Assembly: GCF_900016645.1 (NCBI RefSeq)
Contig: NZ_CDGJ01000028.1
DNA: 40,782 nt
Origin: Acididesulfobacillus acetoxydans
GTDB taxonomy: Bacteria > Bacillota > Desulfitobacteriia > Desulfitobacteriales > Desulfitobacteriaceae
Direction: 5' to 3' (one strand)
Shown here: one piece after another, positions 30,706 through 38,761 of the stretch
Layout: each line of letters starts with the position of its first letter
Position numbering within the stretch: the stretch's first letter is position 1
The notes under the pieces: generated by a model
The model's input: the letters and a program-made list of their open reading frames with translations, nothing else
What the model was told of the DNA's origin: nothing
The model's database searches: none
Made by a program: the position numbers and the translations under genes

Positions 30706-32568
30706 GTGTTCAGTCTCATTTTCCCGAAAGGTTTGCGCCGTCCGGGCGGGCCGGGGGCGAGACCCCGCTCCCGGCGGGGCTTCGCCCTGTTGGGGGTAGT
30801 CCTGCTCTTGGGCGGCACCGCCGGCTGCGGGACGGCGGCCAAGACTGCCGCCAAAGCCGCGGCGGTGCCGGTAGCCACTGAGAAAGTGGAGCTCACGCCC
30901 TTGCCCACGGCGGAGAGCTTTCTCGGAACAGTGACTCCCTACATACAAACGGTCCTTTCGCCCTCGCTCTCGGGAGTCCTCAGGGCCGTAAATGTGCGCA
31001 CCGGGGATGTTGTCCAAGCGGGCCAAACTTTAGCGACGATTGACACCTCCGCCCTTCAGGCGCAGAAAGGTCAGGCCGCGGCCGAGGTTGGCGTGGCTCA
31101 GGCTCAATTAGCCGCCGCCAATCAGGGCTCGGGCGATTCGCTGACCCAAGCGGCGGCGGCCGTGAAGACAGCGGAAACGAACCTGGCCAACGCCAAAGCC
31201 AGTGCGGATGCCGCGGCAGCCGGTGGGGAACAGGGCGTGGTATCGGCTCAAAAGGCTGTGGAAGGTGCGGAGAAGGCTTTGGCTACGAGCCGGACCCAGC
31301 TGGCCAACGCCCAGGTTCAATATGACAATTCTGTCAAGCAGGCTCAAGCCGGAGTGAATCAAGCGCAAGCCGCCCTGGACGCGGCCCGGGTCCAGGCCCA
31401 GACAGCGGCTAATAGCCTTGCCGGCGCTCAGGCGGCCTATGATACGGCCCAGACCGGGCTGAAGCGGGCCGAGCAGATGGCCCATTCCACGACGGATCCG
31501 AATCTCTTGGCGGCGCAGGCGGCTTTTGACCAGGCCAATATCGGTTTGCAAGGCGCCCAGGGTGCGGCGGCCAATGCCAACGCCGGAGTGACGCGGGCCC
31601 AGTCCGCTCTTGAGGCGGCCCAGGCCGCCATGCAAGCCGCCCAGGCGGCCAAGACCGTTCAGACAGCCCAGGCCCAGGTGGCCCAAGCCCAAGCCCAAGT
31701 CGACCAGGCCCAAGCCGGGGTGGCCCAGGCTCAGGCCGCCCAGCAAAATGCCCAGACCTCGGGGAGCAACGGTGTGGCGGCGGCTCAGGCGGCTCTCAAC
31801 CAGCAGCAGACAGCTTACCAGACCTTGCTCAGCAATCCCCAGCTTCAGGTGAGCGCGGCCCAGGTGCAGGCGGCCCAGACCGGAGTTCAAGTCATTCAGG
31901 CCCAAATCGACAACGGGAGCGTGGTCGCCCCGGTCGGGGGCTATGTTACGGCGGTCAATGCCCAAGTGGGGCAGGCGGTGGGACCGCAGGGCGGCTTTAT
32001 CACGATCGCTTCCATGACCCCCCTGCAGGCGACGGTGGACGTGCCGGAAGACCTGATAGCCAAGATGAAAGTCGGAGAAAAGATGAGTGTCTTCGTGCCG
32101 GCGACGGAGGAATCTCTGCAGGGAAGCGTCAGCGCGGTCCACCCGGCGCCCGATCCGAACAGTAAAAAATATTCGGTCGACGTGGCTTTGCAGGCGGGAA
32201 AGACGCAAGTTCTGCCCGGAATGCAGGTGGAGGCGCATCTGGTCAACGAGGGCAAGAAAGGGATCACCGTTCCCGCCGACAGCGTGATTACCCTGCAAAG
32301 CGGGGCCCAGTCTGTCTTTATCGTCAAGAGCGGTAAGGCGAAACAGATCATGATTCAGCTGGGCGCCATGACGGGTTCGGTTTACCAAGTCACCGGGGGG
32401 CTCAAGGTCGGAGACGAGGTCGTGGTCAAAGGGCAGACGCTCCTCTCGGACGGGGATGCCGTGCAGGTGATTCCGGGCAATTCGGCCGCCGGCGCTCAGA
32501 AAAAGCAGCCCCGTGCTTCCGCTTCGGCTCCCGAGGCAGCGGGGGCCAACGGCTCTTCAGGAAAGTGA
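30706..32568 (+). CDS. RND-type membrane fusion lipoprotein with very long coiled-coil hairpin
   Basis: 620 residues from GTG 30706, which has AAAGAGG at 30691-30697; the frame extends upstream without a ribosome site. A signal peptide with lipobox GGTAGC gives lipidated Cys41. The family order is visible: N-terminal barrel-sandwich half (SFLGTVTPYIQTVLSP, GDVVQAGQTLATIDTS), helical hairpin, second half (NGSVVAPVGGYVTAVNAQVG), beta-barrel (ATVDVPEDLIAKMKVGEKMS) and the membrane-proximal domain (GGLKVGDEVVVKGQTLLSDG). The hairpin region, bases 31051-31910, is about 287 residues of Ala/Gln-rich heptads such as VAQAQAQVDQAQAGVAQAQA, far longer than in usual adaptors of about 400 residues. It partners the RND pump that follows 32 bases later. 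Confidence 0.9.
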   Translation: MFSLIFPKGLRRPGGPGARPRSRRGFALLGVVLLLGGTAGCGTAAKTAAKAAAVPVATEKVELTPLPTAESFLGTVTPYIQTVLSPSLSGVLRAVNVRTGDVVQAGQTLATIDTSALQAQKGQAAAEVGVAQAQLAAANQGSGDSLTQAAAAVKTAETNLANAKASADAAAAGGEQGVVSAQKAVEGAEKALATSRTQLANAQVQYDNSVKQAQAGVNQAQAALDAARVQAQTAANSLAGAQAAYDTAQTGLKRAEQMAHSTTDPNLLAAQAAFDQANIGLQGAQGAAANANAGVTRAQSALEAAQAAMQAAQAAKTVQTAQAQVAQAQAQVDQAQAGVAQAQAAQQNAQTSGSNGVAAAQAALNQQQTAYQTLLSNPQLQVSAAQVQAAQTGVQVIQAQIDNGSVVAPVGGYVTAVNAQVGQAVGPQGGFITIASMTPLQATVDVPEDLIAKMKVGEKMSVFVPATEESLQGSVSAVHPAPDPNSKKYSVDVALQAGKTQVLPGMQVEAHLVNEGKKGITVPADSVITLQSGAQSVFIVKSGKAKQIMIQLGAMTGSVYQVTGGLKVGDEVVVKGQTLLSDGDAVQVIPGNSAAGAQKKQPRASASAPEAAGANGSSGK

Positions 32569-32600
32569 AGCCCTGACAGGGGGAGAAAGGCGGGAGCAAT

Positions 32601-35600
32601 TTGAAAATAGCGGACATATCCATTCGCCGTCCGGTGACGATCGCCATGATCATGCTGGGTGCGCTGTTTGTCGGAATTATCGCCATGCTCAGCTTGCCCT
32701 TGGATATTTACCCGAAGATGGACCTGCCCTATGCCGTGGTCGTGACCACGCTGCCGGGCGCCACCCCGACGGAAGTCGAGCAGCAGATCTCGAAACCGGT
32801 GGAAGAAGCCCTGCAGAGTCTCTCCGGGGTTCAGGAGATTGATTCGACCTCATTGCAGAACGTGGGCGTCGTGGTGGTTCAGTTCGACTATAGCGTTAAC
32901 ATGGCACAAAAACTGGAAGATATGCGCAGTGCGGTCAACCAGATGAGCGGCACCCTGCCTAAGGATGCCACTACTCCCGTCGTGCAGCAGTTCAATCCGG
33001 CAGACCAGCCGATCATGACCGTGACCCTCTCCGGCGGGCAGTCTTTGGCCGCTCTTTCCGATGAGGCCAAGAACATTATCCAGCCGGCTCTGCAGCATGT
33101 GAACGGGGTGGCCAATGTCGACACCGTCGGCGGTCTGACGCGCCAGATCACAGTGGAAGTGGACCCGGGCAAACTGGCTTATTACCATCTGTCCATCAGC
33201 CAGGTGGAGCAGGCCGTCTCCTCCGCCAATTATTCCGCCGACGTCGGCCAGGCCGTGCGCGGCAGTCAGCTGATCCCGCTCAAAGTCAACGGCCAGTTCA
33301 CCTCTCCCCAGGAGCTGCTCAAAGTTCCGATCAGCGCGGGGATTCAGAACCTGTCCGTGGGGGACGTCGCTCAGGTCAAAGACAATTATAAAGATGTGAC
33401 CCTCATCGCCAACTTCAACGGCCAGGCGTCTGTCGGCTTCAGCATCAAGCAAGCGAGCGGAGCCAATACGGTGAAAGTCTCCGCCGGGGTGCACCAGGCT
33501 TTGCAGGACTTGGTCAAAAATCTGCCCTCCGGCATGCACCTAACCGTGGTGAGCGATTCGGCTCAGGGGATTAAGGACGCGATCAACGTGGTGGTGGAGC
33601 ATACCCTGATCGGTTTTATCCTGGGCATCCTGCTCATGCTTCTCATCCTGCGCAGTGTGCGCTCCACAGTCGTGATCGGGGTTGCCATTCCCATTTCCAT
33701 CCTCACCACTTTTATTCTTATGTATCTTAACCACCTCACGATTAACATGATTACTCTGGGCAGCCTCGGGATCGCCCTGGGTTCCCTGGTGGACTTTTCC
33801 GTGGTCGTCCTGGAAAGTATTTTCCGGGCCAGGCAGCGGGGCTTGGGGCCGAAAGAGGCGGCAGGAGCGGGCACCGCAGAGGTGGGGACGGCGGTCATGG
33901 TTGCGGCCATGGCCCAGATCTTCGTCTTCGGGCCTTCTCTCTTCACCGGGGGCATAGCCGGCCAATTGTTCGGCCCGATGGCCCTGACCGTTACCTTCTC
34001 GCACCTGGTCGCTCTGATCGTGGCCCTCACCCTCACACCTATGCTCGCTTCCAAGCTTCTGGTGGGTTCCCGCTTCGCTCAGGAAGACACGATTCCGGGC
34101 AAAACGGCCCCCTTCCGCCCCTGGGCACCTTTTGACTGGTTCGGCCGCGGCATGCATGATTTGACGGCTGCCTATACCCGGGTTCTGGGCTGGAGTCTCA
34201 AGCACCGGAAAACGGTGGTGGTGCTGGCGGTGGTGCTCTTCCTGGCAGTGATTCCGCTTCTGTCCCGGGTGGGTACGGAGTTGATGCCGTCCGTCACTAA
34301 CAACCAGATCAATGTCACGCTCACTTTGCCGGCCGGGACCAGTCTGGATGAGACCGCCCGCGTGACTCAGGAAGTGGAGAATAGGATCCGGCAGCACCTG
34401 GCGAATGTGGCTTCGATCTACGCCCAGATCGGTACGGTGGCCGGTTTCAGCGCCGATTCGACCAACAGTTCCAGCCTGATCGTGACCCTTAATCTGAGCG
34501 GAAACGAATCCGCGACCGGCGCCGCCAATGATCTGCAGCCGTACGTCGACAATATTCCCGGGGCCAAAGTCATCGTCCAGTCCGACAGCCTGGCGCAAGG
34601 GCCCGCCGGCGGGACGGTCCAGGTGCAGATCACCGGCCCGGATCTCAATACCCTGGCCGATCTCAGCAATCAGGCGGCCCGGATCATGCAGAAACAGCCT
34701 TATCTGAGTTACGTGGACAATGAGCTCTCCACGGGGCAGCCGGATTATGAATTGAAACTGAGCCAGAGCGCCCTGGTACAAAACGGTCTGACGGAGGGCC
34801 AGGTTGTCAGCGCCCTGCGCACGGCTTTCCAAGGCAGTACGGCCGGCACTTATTACCAGGGCGACAACGGCTATGATGTCGTGGTTCGCTTCCCGGAAGG
34901 GTATTCCCGGGATATCACCAAGCTTTCGGAAGTGACGGTCATGAATTCCGCGGGACAATCCATTCCCCTGACTCAGGTGGCCAAGACGATCCTGACGCAG
35001 GAGCCCACCATGGTGACCCATGTGGGGGGGATTCGCACGGTCTATGTCCAAGCCAATGTCTCGGGTGTATCCACAGGCCAGGCCCAGGCTGAATTGACCC
35101 AGCTCTTTAAATCCATCCGGATACCGAAGGGATACGAGCTGGGCTTCGGCCAGTATGCCCGCTTCCAGGCGGAGGCCTTCCGGTCCTTGGGCGTCGCGCT
35201 CTTCTCCTCGGTGGCCTTGGTGTACATGGTCATGGCGGGAATGTTCGAATCCTTACTCACACCCTTCGTGATCATGTTCTCCTTGCCGCCGACGCTGGTG
35301 GGCGCGGTCCTCGGCCTCTTCCTCACCCATAAGACCCTGAACATGAACTCCTTAATGGGGTTGGTCATGCTCATCGGCCTGGTCACGAACAACGCCATCG
35401 TCCTGGTGGACTATACGAACCAACTGAAAGCCAAGGGGCTGTCCCTGCGGGAAGCCCTCATGCAGGCCGGTCCGGTCCGCCTGCGTCCGATTCTGCTGAC
35501 GACAGTGACCAATGTCGCGGCCATGCTGCCCCTGCTCATTCTCGGCGGCACAGGGACGGAGACCTTGGCTTCGATGGCGGCCGTCATCACCTTCGGTCTC

Positions 35601-35783
35601 ACTCTGTCCACCTTGGTCACCTTGGTCTTGGTCCCGGTTATGTACGTGAATATGGAGTGGCTGATCGGGAAAGTCCGGCCTCATGACCGCAAGAAACCTC
35701 AGGGTCCGGAGAATGCGGCGCATGAGGATAGCCGTGCTCCGCTTGGTCCCCATCCGAGTGGACCCGTGAGTCCGGCAGGTTGA
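32601..35783 (+). CDS. RND efflux pump, HAE-1/SwrC-like
   Basis: 1060 residues, normal for the AcrB/SwrC family. TTG 32601 has GGCGGGAG upstream. Starts with the amphipathic IADISIRRPVTIAMI and has twelve helices in two halves with large extracytoplasmic porter loops (for example LDIYPKMDLPYAVVVTTLPG). The usual proton-relay pair of TM4 (Asp-Asp in AcrB) reads Asp-Phe here (D398, F399 in GSLVDFSVVVLES). The TM10 Lys is replaced by Asn (N930 in LVTNNAIVLVDY), the latter common in many homologues. Coupling may therefore rest on D398. Works with the lipoprotein adaptor upstream; no outer-membrane channel gene is present, which suits a monoderm. Confidence 0.92.
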   Translation: MKIADISIRRPVTIAMIMLGALFVGIIAMLSLPLDIYPKMDLPYAVVVTTLPGATPTEVEQQISKPVEEALQSLSGVQEIDSTSLQNVGVVVVQFDYSVNMAQKLEDMRSAVNQMSGTLPKDATTPVVQQFNPADQPIMTVTLSGGQSLAALSDEAKNIIQPALQHVNGVANVDTVGGLTRQITVEVDPGKLAYYHLSISQVEQAVSSANYSADVGQAVRGSQLIPLKVNGQFTSPQELLKVPISAGIQNLSVGDVAQVKDNYKDVTLIANFNGQASVGFSIKQASGANTVKVSAGVHQALQDLVKNLPSGMHLTVVSDSAQGIKDAINVVVEHTLIGFILGILLMLLILRSVRSTVVIGVAIPISILTTFILMYLNHLTINMITLGSLGIALGSLVDFSVVVLESIFRARQRGLGPKEAAGAGTAEVGTAVMVAAMAQIFVFGPSLFTGGIAGQLFGPMALTVTFSHLVALIVALTLTPMLASKLLVGSRFAQEDTIPGKTAPFRPWAPFDWFGRGMHDLTAAYTRVLGWSLKHRKTVVVLAVVLFLAVIPLLSRVGTELMPSVTNNQINVTLTLPAGTSLDETARVTQEVENRIRQHLANVASIYAQIGTVAGFSADSTNSSSLIVTLNLSGNESATGAANDLQPYVDNIPGAKVIVQSDSLAQGPAGGTVQVQITGPDLNTLADLSNQAARIMQKQPYLSYVDNELSTGQPDYELKLSQSALVQNGLTEGQVVSALRTAFQGSTAGTYYQGDNGYDVVVRFPEGYSRDITKLSEVTVMNSAGQSIPLTQVAKTILTQEPTMVTHVGGIRTVYVQANVSGVSTGQAQAELTQLFKSIRIPKGYELGFGQYARFQAEAFRSLGVALFSSVALVYMVMAGMFESLLTPFVIMFSLPPTLVGAVLGLFLTHKTLNMNSLMGLVMLIGLVTNNAIVLVDYTNQLKAKGLSLREALMQAGPVRLRPILLTTVTNVAAMLPLLILGGTGTETLASMAAVITFGLTLSTLVTLVLVPVMYVNMEWLIGKVRPHDRKKPQGPENAAHEDSRAPLGPHPSGPVSPAG

Positions 35784-35814
35784 GGCGGTTCGGCGGAGCG
35801 CAGGGTAATTTCTG

Positions 35815-35945
35815 AGTGTCGGCTGAGCCGTGAATGCCGGAAGCACTTGGGGATATCGAAGGAAGTTTGGGATAGTCGAAGTAGTTGTGAATATCGGAAG
35901 CAGCTTCGGATACCGGAAGAGCTTCGGAATGTCGTGAGACGAACG
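35815..35945 (+). repeat. Intergenic degenerate repeats of about 20 bp
   Basis: Recurring GAATATCGGAAGCAGCTTCG, GATACCGGAAGAGCTTCG and GATATCGAAGGAAGTTTGG units, strongly diverged, between the RND pump and the TetR promoter. No gene. Confidence 0.75.
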
Positions 35946-36038
35946 GGAAGGTGCAAGTGAAAATCCGGGAGCTGGGCCCCGGGAGGGAAAGTCCCCCCTG
36001 GGGCCTTAAAAGTGAACTCCCTTTGCTAAAAAAATCTC

Positions 36039-36067
36039 TTGTCAGAACATACTTCGCATGCTATACT
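36039..36067 (+). promoter_or_regulatory. Sigma-A-type promoter of the TetR gene
   Basis: TTGTCA (36039-36044), exactly 17 bases, TATACT (36062-36067). A start codon at 36039 would lie inside it, which supports the downstream start for the regulator. No clear inverted operator overlaps it. Confidence 0.8.
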
Positions 36068-36170
36068 TTGTTGTGTTCGTCAAGGCAAGCAATCAATTGC
36101 ATGCACGAAAGCCTTCCTCCGCGTTCCGGCCCCTGGGGGCACGATTCTAAGTATGAGAGGTGCTCTGCCC

Positions 36171-36818
36171 ATGTCTGAAGAAGTGCGGGCCCAGAGTGAA
36201 GCAGACACGCGCAGCCGGGTCATGCGAGCTGCCCTGGAGGAGTTTTACCTGTGGGGCTACAAGGGAACGAGTACGAAGCGTATCGCGGAAAGGGCCGGGG
36301 TCAATGAGGTGACGATTTTCCGGCACTTCGGCTGCAAATCCGAATTGCTGCGGGCGGCGGCTGAGCAGGCTTTTCAGGAGCTGAGCATCCCGATTCCCGG
36401 TGAGGAATATTTGCGCCTTCCGTTGCGGGCAAGTTTGAGCAAGTTCATCGGTGCTTACCTGGAGATGCCAGGCGGCCAGACCGACCTTTTCACGCTGGGT
36501 ATGTCTGAATCCTTTGCTCAGCCCCAGATGGCGGAACTCTTCAAGAGCTACGCCTGGCAAAACCGCGTCAACCTGGCGGAGTATTTCCGCCAAATGCACA
36601 GCGCGGGCAAACTTCGGGAGACGAATTTCAGCGTCCTGGCCCACATTGTTTTGTCAGCGGTTTACTCTTTAGTTATGGTGAAACGGAGGGCTCCGGAAAA
36701 AGTGAGCCGGGACCTCAAGGACGAAGAGGTTCTCGCCTGTTTAGTGAACGGAATTGCCTGTGCTTACGGGGCGGAGCCTGAGGGAGGAGAGGGGGAAGAG
36801 AGTAAAGATCAGGACTAG
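36171..36818 (+). CDS. TetR/AcrR-family transcriptional regulator
   Basis: 215 residues from ATG 36171, with AGAGGTG at 36156-36162. The N-terminal helix-turn-helix domain is clear: RVMRAALEEFYLWGYKGTST, then KRIAERAGVNEVTIFRHFG and KSELLRAA (HTH about 33-54). The C-terminal ligand-binding part is helical and diverged (SLSKFIGAYLEMPGG, LVMVKRRAPEKVSRDLKDEE), ending in a Glu/Gly-rich tail. TetR regulators next to pumps usually repress them until a substrate binds. The palindromic boxes at 36873-36910, before the next adaptor gene, are candidate operators. Confidence 0.9.
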   Translation: MSEEVRAQSEADTRSRVMRAALEEFYLWGYKGTSTKRIAERAGVNEVTIFRHFGCKSELLRAAAEQAFQELSIPIPGEEYLRLPLRASLSKFIGAYLEMPGGQTDLFTLGMSESFAQPQMAELFKSYAWQNRVNLAEYFRQMHSAGKLRETNFSVLAHIVLSAVYSLVMVKRRAPEKVSRDLKDEEVLACLVNGIACAYGAEPEGGEGEESKDQD

Positions 36819-36872
36819 CGGTGCGGCCGGGGCCGGCGGCCTTGCCCCAGCATGGTCCCCAGTTGTCTGATA

Positions 36873-36910
36873 TATCTAAGTATAGATGAAGTTATCTAAT
36901 ATAGATGAAG
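36873..36910. promoter_or_regulatory. Two tandem palindromic boxes, candidate TetR operator
   Basis: TATCTAAGTATAGATGAAG (36873-36891) and TATCTAATATAGATGAAG (36893-36910). Each holds ATCTA...TAGAT arms 3-4 bases apart, and the boxes are 20 bases apart, close to two helical turns. They lie 55 bases after the TetR stop and about 240 before the adaptor start. Confidence 0.55.
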
Positions 36911-36959
36911 CGGTCGTCAGCAGGATCCGAGCCCAGGTGAATGGTGCTGACGATGCGTG

Positions 36960-37130
36960 CGAAGGCTCATCATCCGGCGCGCCGGACAGAATGCGCCGGC
37001 GCAAAGACTGCGTGCCCACGGATAGGATCCGGGCCTCGGGCCGGAGTGAAGACTGCGTACCGAACGATAGATTCCGGGTCGGAGCTCAGAATTGTGCCCG
37101 ACAGATGATAGCTGTTGTAAGATTGTGACG
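36960..37130 (+). repeat. Intergenic degenerate repeats of about 50 bp
   Basis: Two to three diverged copies of a unit containing AAGACTGCGT, CCCACGGATAGGATCCGGG or CGAACGATAGATTCCGGG, and CGGAG. They fill the right part of the 334-base gap between the TetR gene and the next adaptor. AGGAGG at 37139-37144 follows. Confidence 0.65.
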
Positions 37131-37152
37131 GAATGTTAGGAGGGGGTTGGAG

Positions 37153-37809
37153 ATGGCGCTTTCGAGAAAGACCGGGATCGCTGTTGTTTTGATCCTGGCC
37201 GCCATTGTGGTGTTCGGGGGCGGGGGCTGGTACTTTTATCAGCAAGCCAACTATGTGAGCACAGATAATGCCACTGTGCAAGGAACGGATCTTCAGGGTG
37301 CGGTGGTTCCCCTGACCTCCACCGGTGACGGCTATGTGAAAAATTGGACACCGACGGAGGGTATGACTTTCAGCCAGGGCCAGATCGTCGGCGAGGTGGA
37401 TGGTTTGGTCGGTTCCACCCAAATCCGGGCGCCCATTACGGGGACCGTCCTGCAGAACGACACGGTGAATGGGCAAGTGGTTCTGCCGGGACAGAACCTG
37501 GGCTACATGGTAGATCTGAATCACCTTCAGGTGGTAGCCAACATTGATGAAGGGGACATCAGTAAGGTGCAAGTCGGGCGAAAGGTGGATATCACAGTTG
37601 ACGCCTATCCGGGAAAAACTTTTCCCGGAACCGTGACCCGGATTGGCACGGCCACCTCGATGATCGTCAACGCGATCCCGAATATCAATCTGAGCGGAGT
37701 GTTCGACAAGGTCACGGAACGGGTGCCTGTCTACATCTCGATCGACAGGCTCTACGGGGTGCATCTGGTTCCGGGTTTCTCCGCTGCGGTTGCCATCCAT
37801 CGGCATTAA
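37153..37809 (+). CDS. Short HlyD/EmrA-like membrane fusion protein without hairpin
   Basis: 218 residues from ATG 37153, with AGGAGG at 37139-37144. One N-terminal TM anchor (GIAVVLILAAIVVFGGGGWYF), then YVSTDNATVQG, typical of EmrA-type adaptors. The two barrel-sandwich halves, GYVKNWTPTEGMTFSQGQIV and IRAPITGTVLQNDTV, are separated by only about ten residues, so the usual alpha-helical hairpin is absent. LQVVANIDEGDISKVQVGRK begins the beta-barrel. It is a paralogue of the next gene. Probably the adaptor of the MFS pump at 38762. Confidence 0.85.
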   Translation: MALSRKTGIAVVLILAAIVVFGGGGWYFYQQANYVSTDNATVQGTDLQGAVVPLTSTGDGYVKNWTPTEGMTFSQGQIVGEVDGLVGSTQIRAPITGTVLQNDTVNGQVVLPGQNLGYMVDLNHLQVVANIDEGDISKVQVGRKVDITVDAYPGKTFPGTVTRIGTATSMIVNAIPNINLSGVFDKVTERVPVYISIDRLYGVHLVPGFSAAVAIHRH

Positions 37810-37833
37810 TGTGAGGAAAGTGGGTGATCAGCG

Positions 37834-38556
37834 GTGTCAGACAAGAAAAAAGTCATCCGGGTGATCCTTATTGTGGTGCTGGTTCTGGCGGCGGCCGGTG
37901 GCTATACGTACTACCGGTGGAGCAGCGGTTTTATCAGCACGGATGATGCCCAGATTACGGCGGACGGACCGACGGTGCCGATCACGGTGGCTTTCGGCGG
38001 GCGTTTGAAGAGCTGGCTGGTTAAGCCTAACAGCCGAGTTAACCAGGGCCAGATCATCGGGGAGGAGTCCAATCAGTCGGTCCTGGCGGCCAACAGCGGT
38101 CTTATTCCAATGGTTCAAGGCAATCCCGCGCTGGCTCAGCGTCTAGCGGACAGGGAGATCATACGCTCTCCCATCAGCGGGTTGATCGTGCAATGTAATG
38201 CCAGTGTGGGCCAGGGGGTTCAACCGGGCATGGTTTTGGCCCAAGTAGAGAATGAAAATCACCTGCAGGTGACGGCAAATATTTATGAAACAAAAATCCG
38301 CAAGGTACATGTGGGGCAGCAGGCGGACGTTACGGTGGATGGGCTGCCCGGGACGGTTTTGCACGGCCGGGTGGCCCGGATCGGCGAGTATACGCTGTCG
38401 GTATTTTCCCTGATTCCCAACGTCACGGCCGCTTCCGGCTCGTACACCAAAGTGGCGCAGAGAGTTCCGGTGGTGATCAATTTCCAAGATCCGCACTTGG
38501 CTAAACAAACCCTGGTTCCCGGTATGAACGCCGAGGTTAAGATCTATTTGCGTTAG
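37834..38556 (+). CDS. Short HlyD/EmrA-like membrane fusion protein, second copy
   Basis: 240 residues. GTG 37834 lies 25 bases after the preceding gene, with GTGGGTGAT upstream. TM anchor VILIVVLVLAAAGGYTYYRW, then FISTDDAQITADG. The first lipoyl-like half is GRLKSWLVKPNSRVNQGQII. The second is IIRSPISGLIVQCNASVGQG. Between them are about 30 residues with a short helix (GNPALAQRLADRE) instead of a full hairpin. The barrel follows (LQVTANIYETKIRKVHVGQQ). Two different short adaptors in tandem could form a mixed complex with the MFS pump. Confidence 0.85.
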   Translation: MSDKKKVIRVILIVVLVLAAAGGYTYYRWSSGFISTDDAQITADGPTVPITVAFGGRLKSWLVKPNSRVNQGQIIGEESNQSVLAANSGLIPMVQGNPALAQRLADREIIRSPISGLIVQCNASVGQGVQPGMVLAQVENENHLQVTANIYETKIRKVHVGQQADVTVDGLPGTVLHGRVARIGEYTLSVFSLIPNVTAASGSYTKVAQRVPVVINFQDPHLAKQTLVPGMNAEVKIYLR

Positions 38557-38761
38557 ATTCGCTTGGCGGCAGGCAAACCGGAATGCCTGCGACATCAGCG
38601 GCATCGGCATCATCCGCGGCAGCGGCGTCGTATTCGGCTGTGGTTCCGGGCGCGGTAAGCCTGGCTATGGTGGATAAACCGCAAGACCGGTTGGGTTCGA
38701 GCAAAGCGCAACCATGGTCTGCATAGATGCCGGCAAACCTGTTCGGAAAGGGGGGGATTCA

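Noticed and set aside
31108..32388. 426-codon minus-strand frame
   Set aside because: Shadow of the Ala/Gln heptad repeats of the adaptor gene; Leu/Gly/His-rich with no family features.
33540..35051. 503-codon minus-strand frame
   Set aside because: Antisense shadow of the RND pump.
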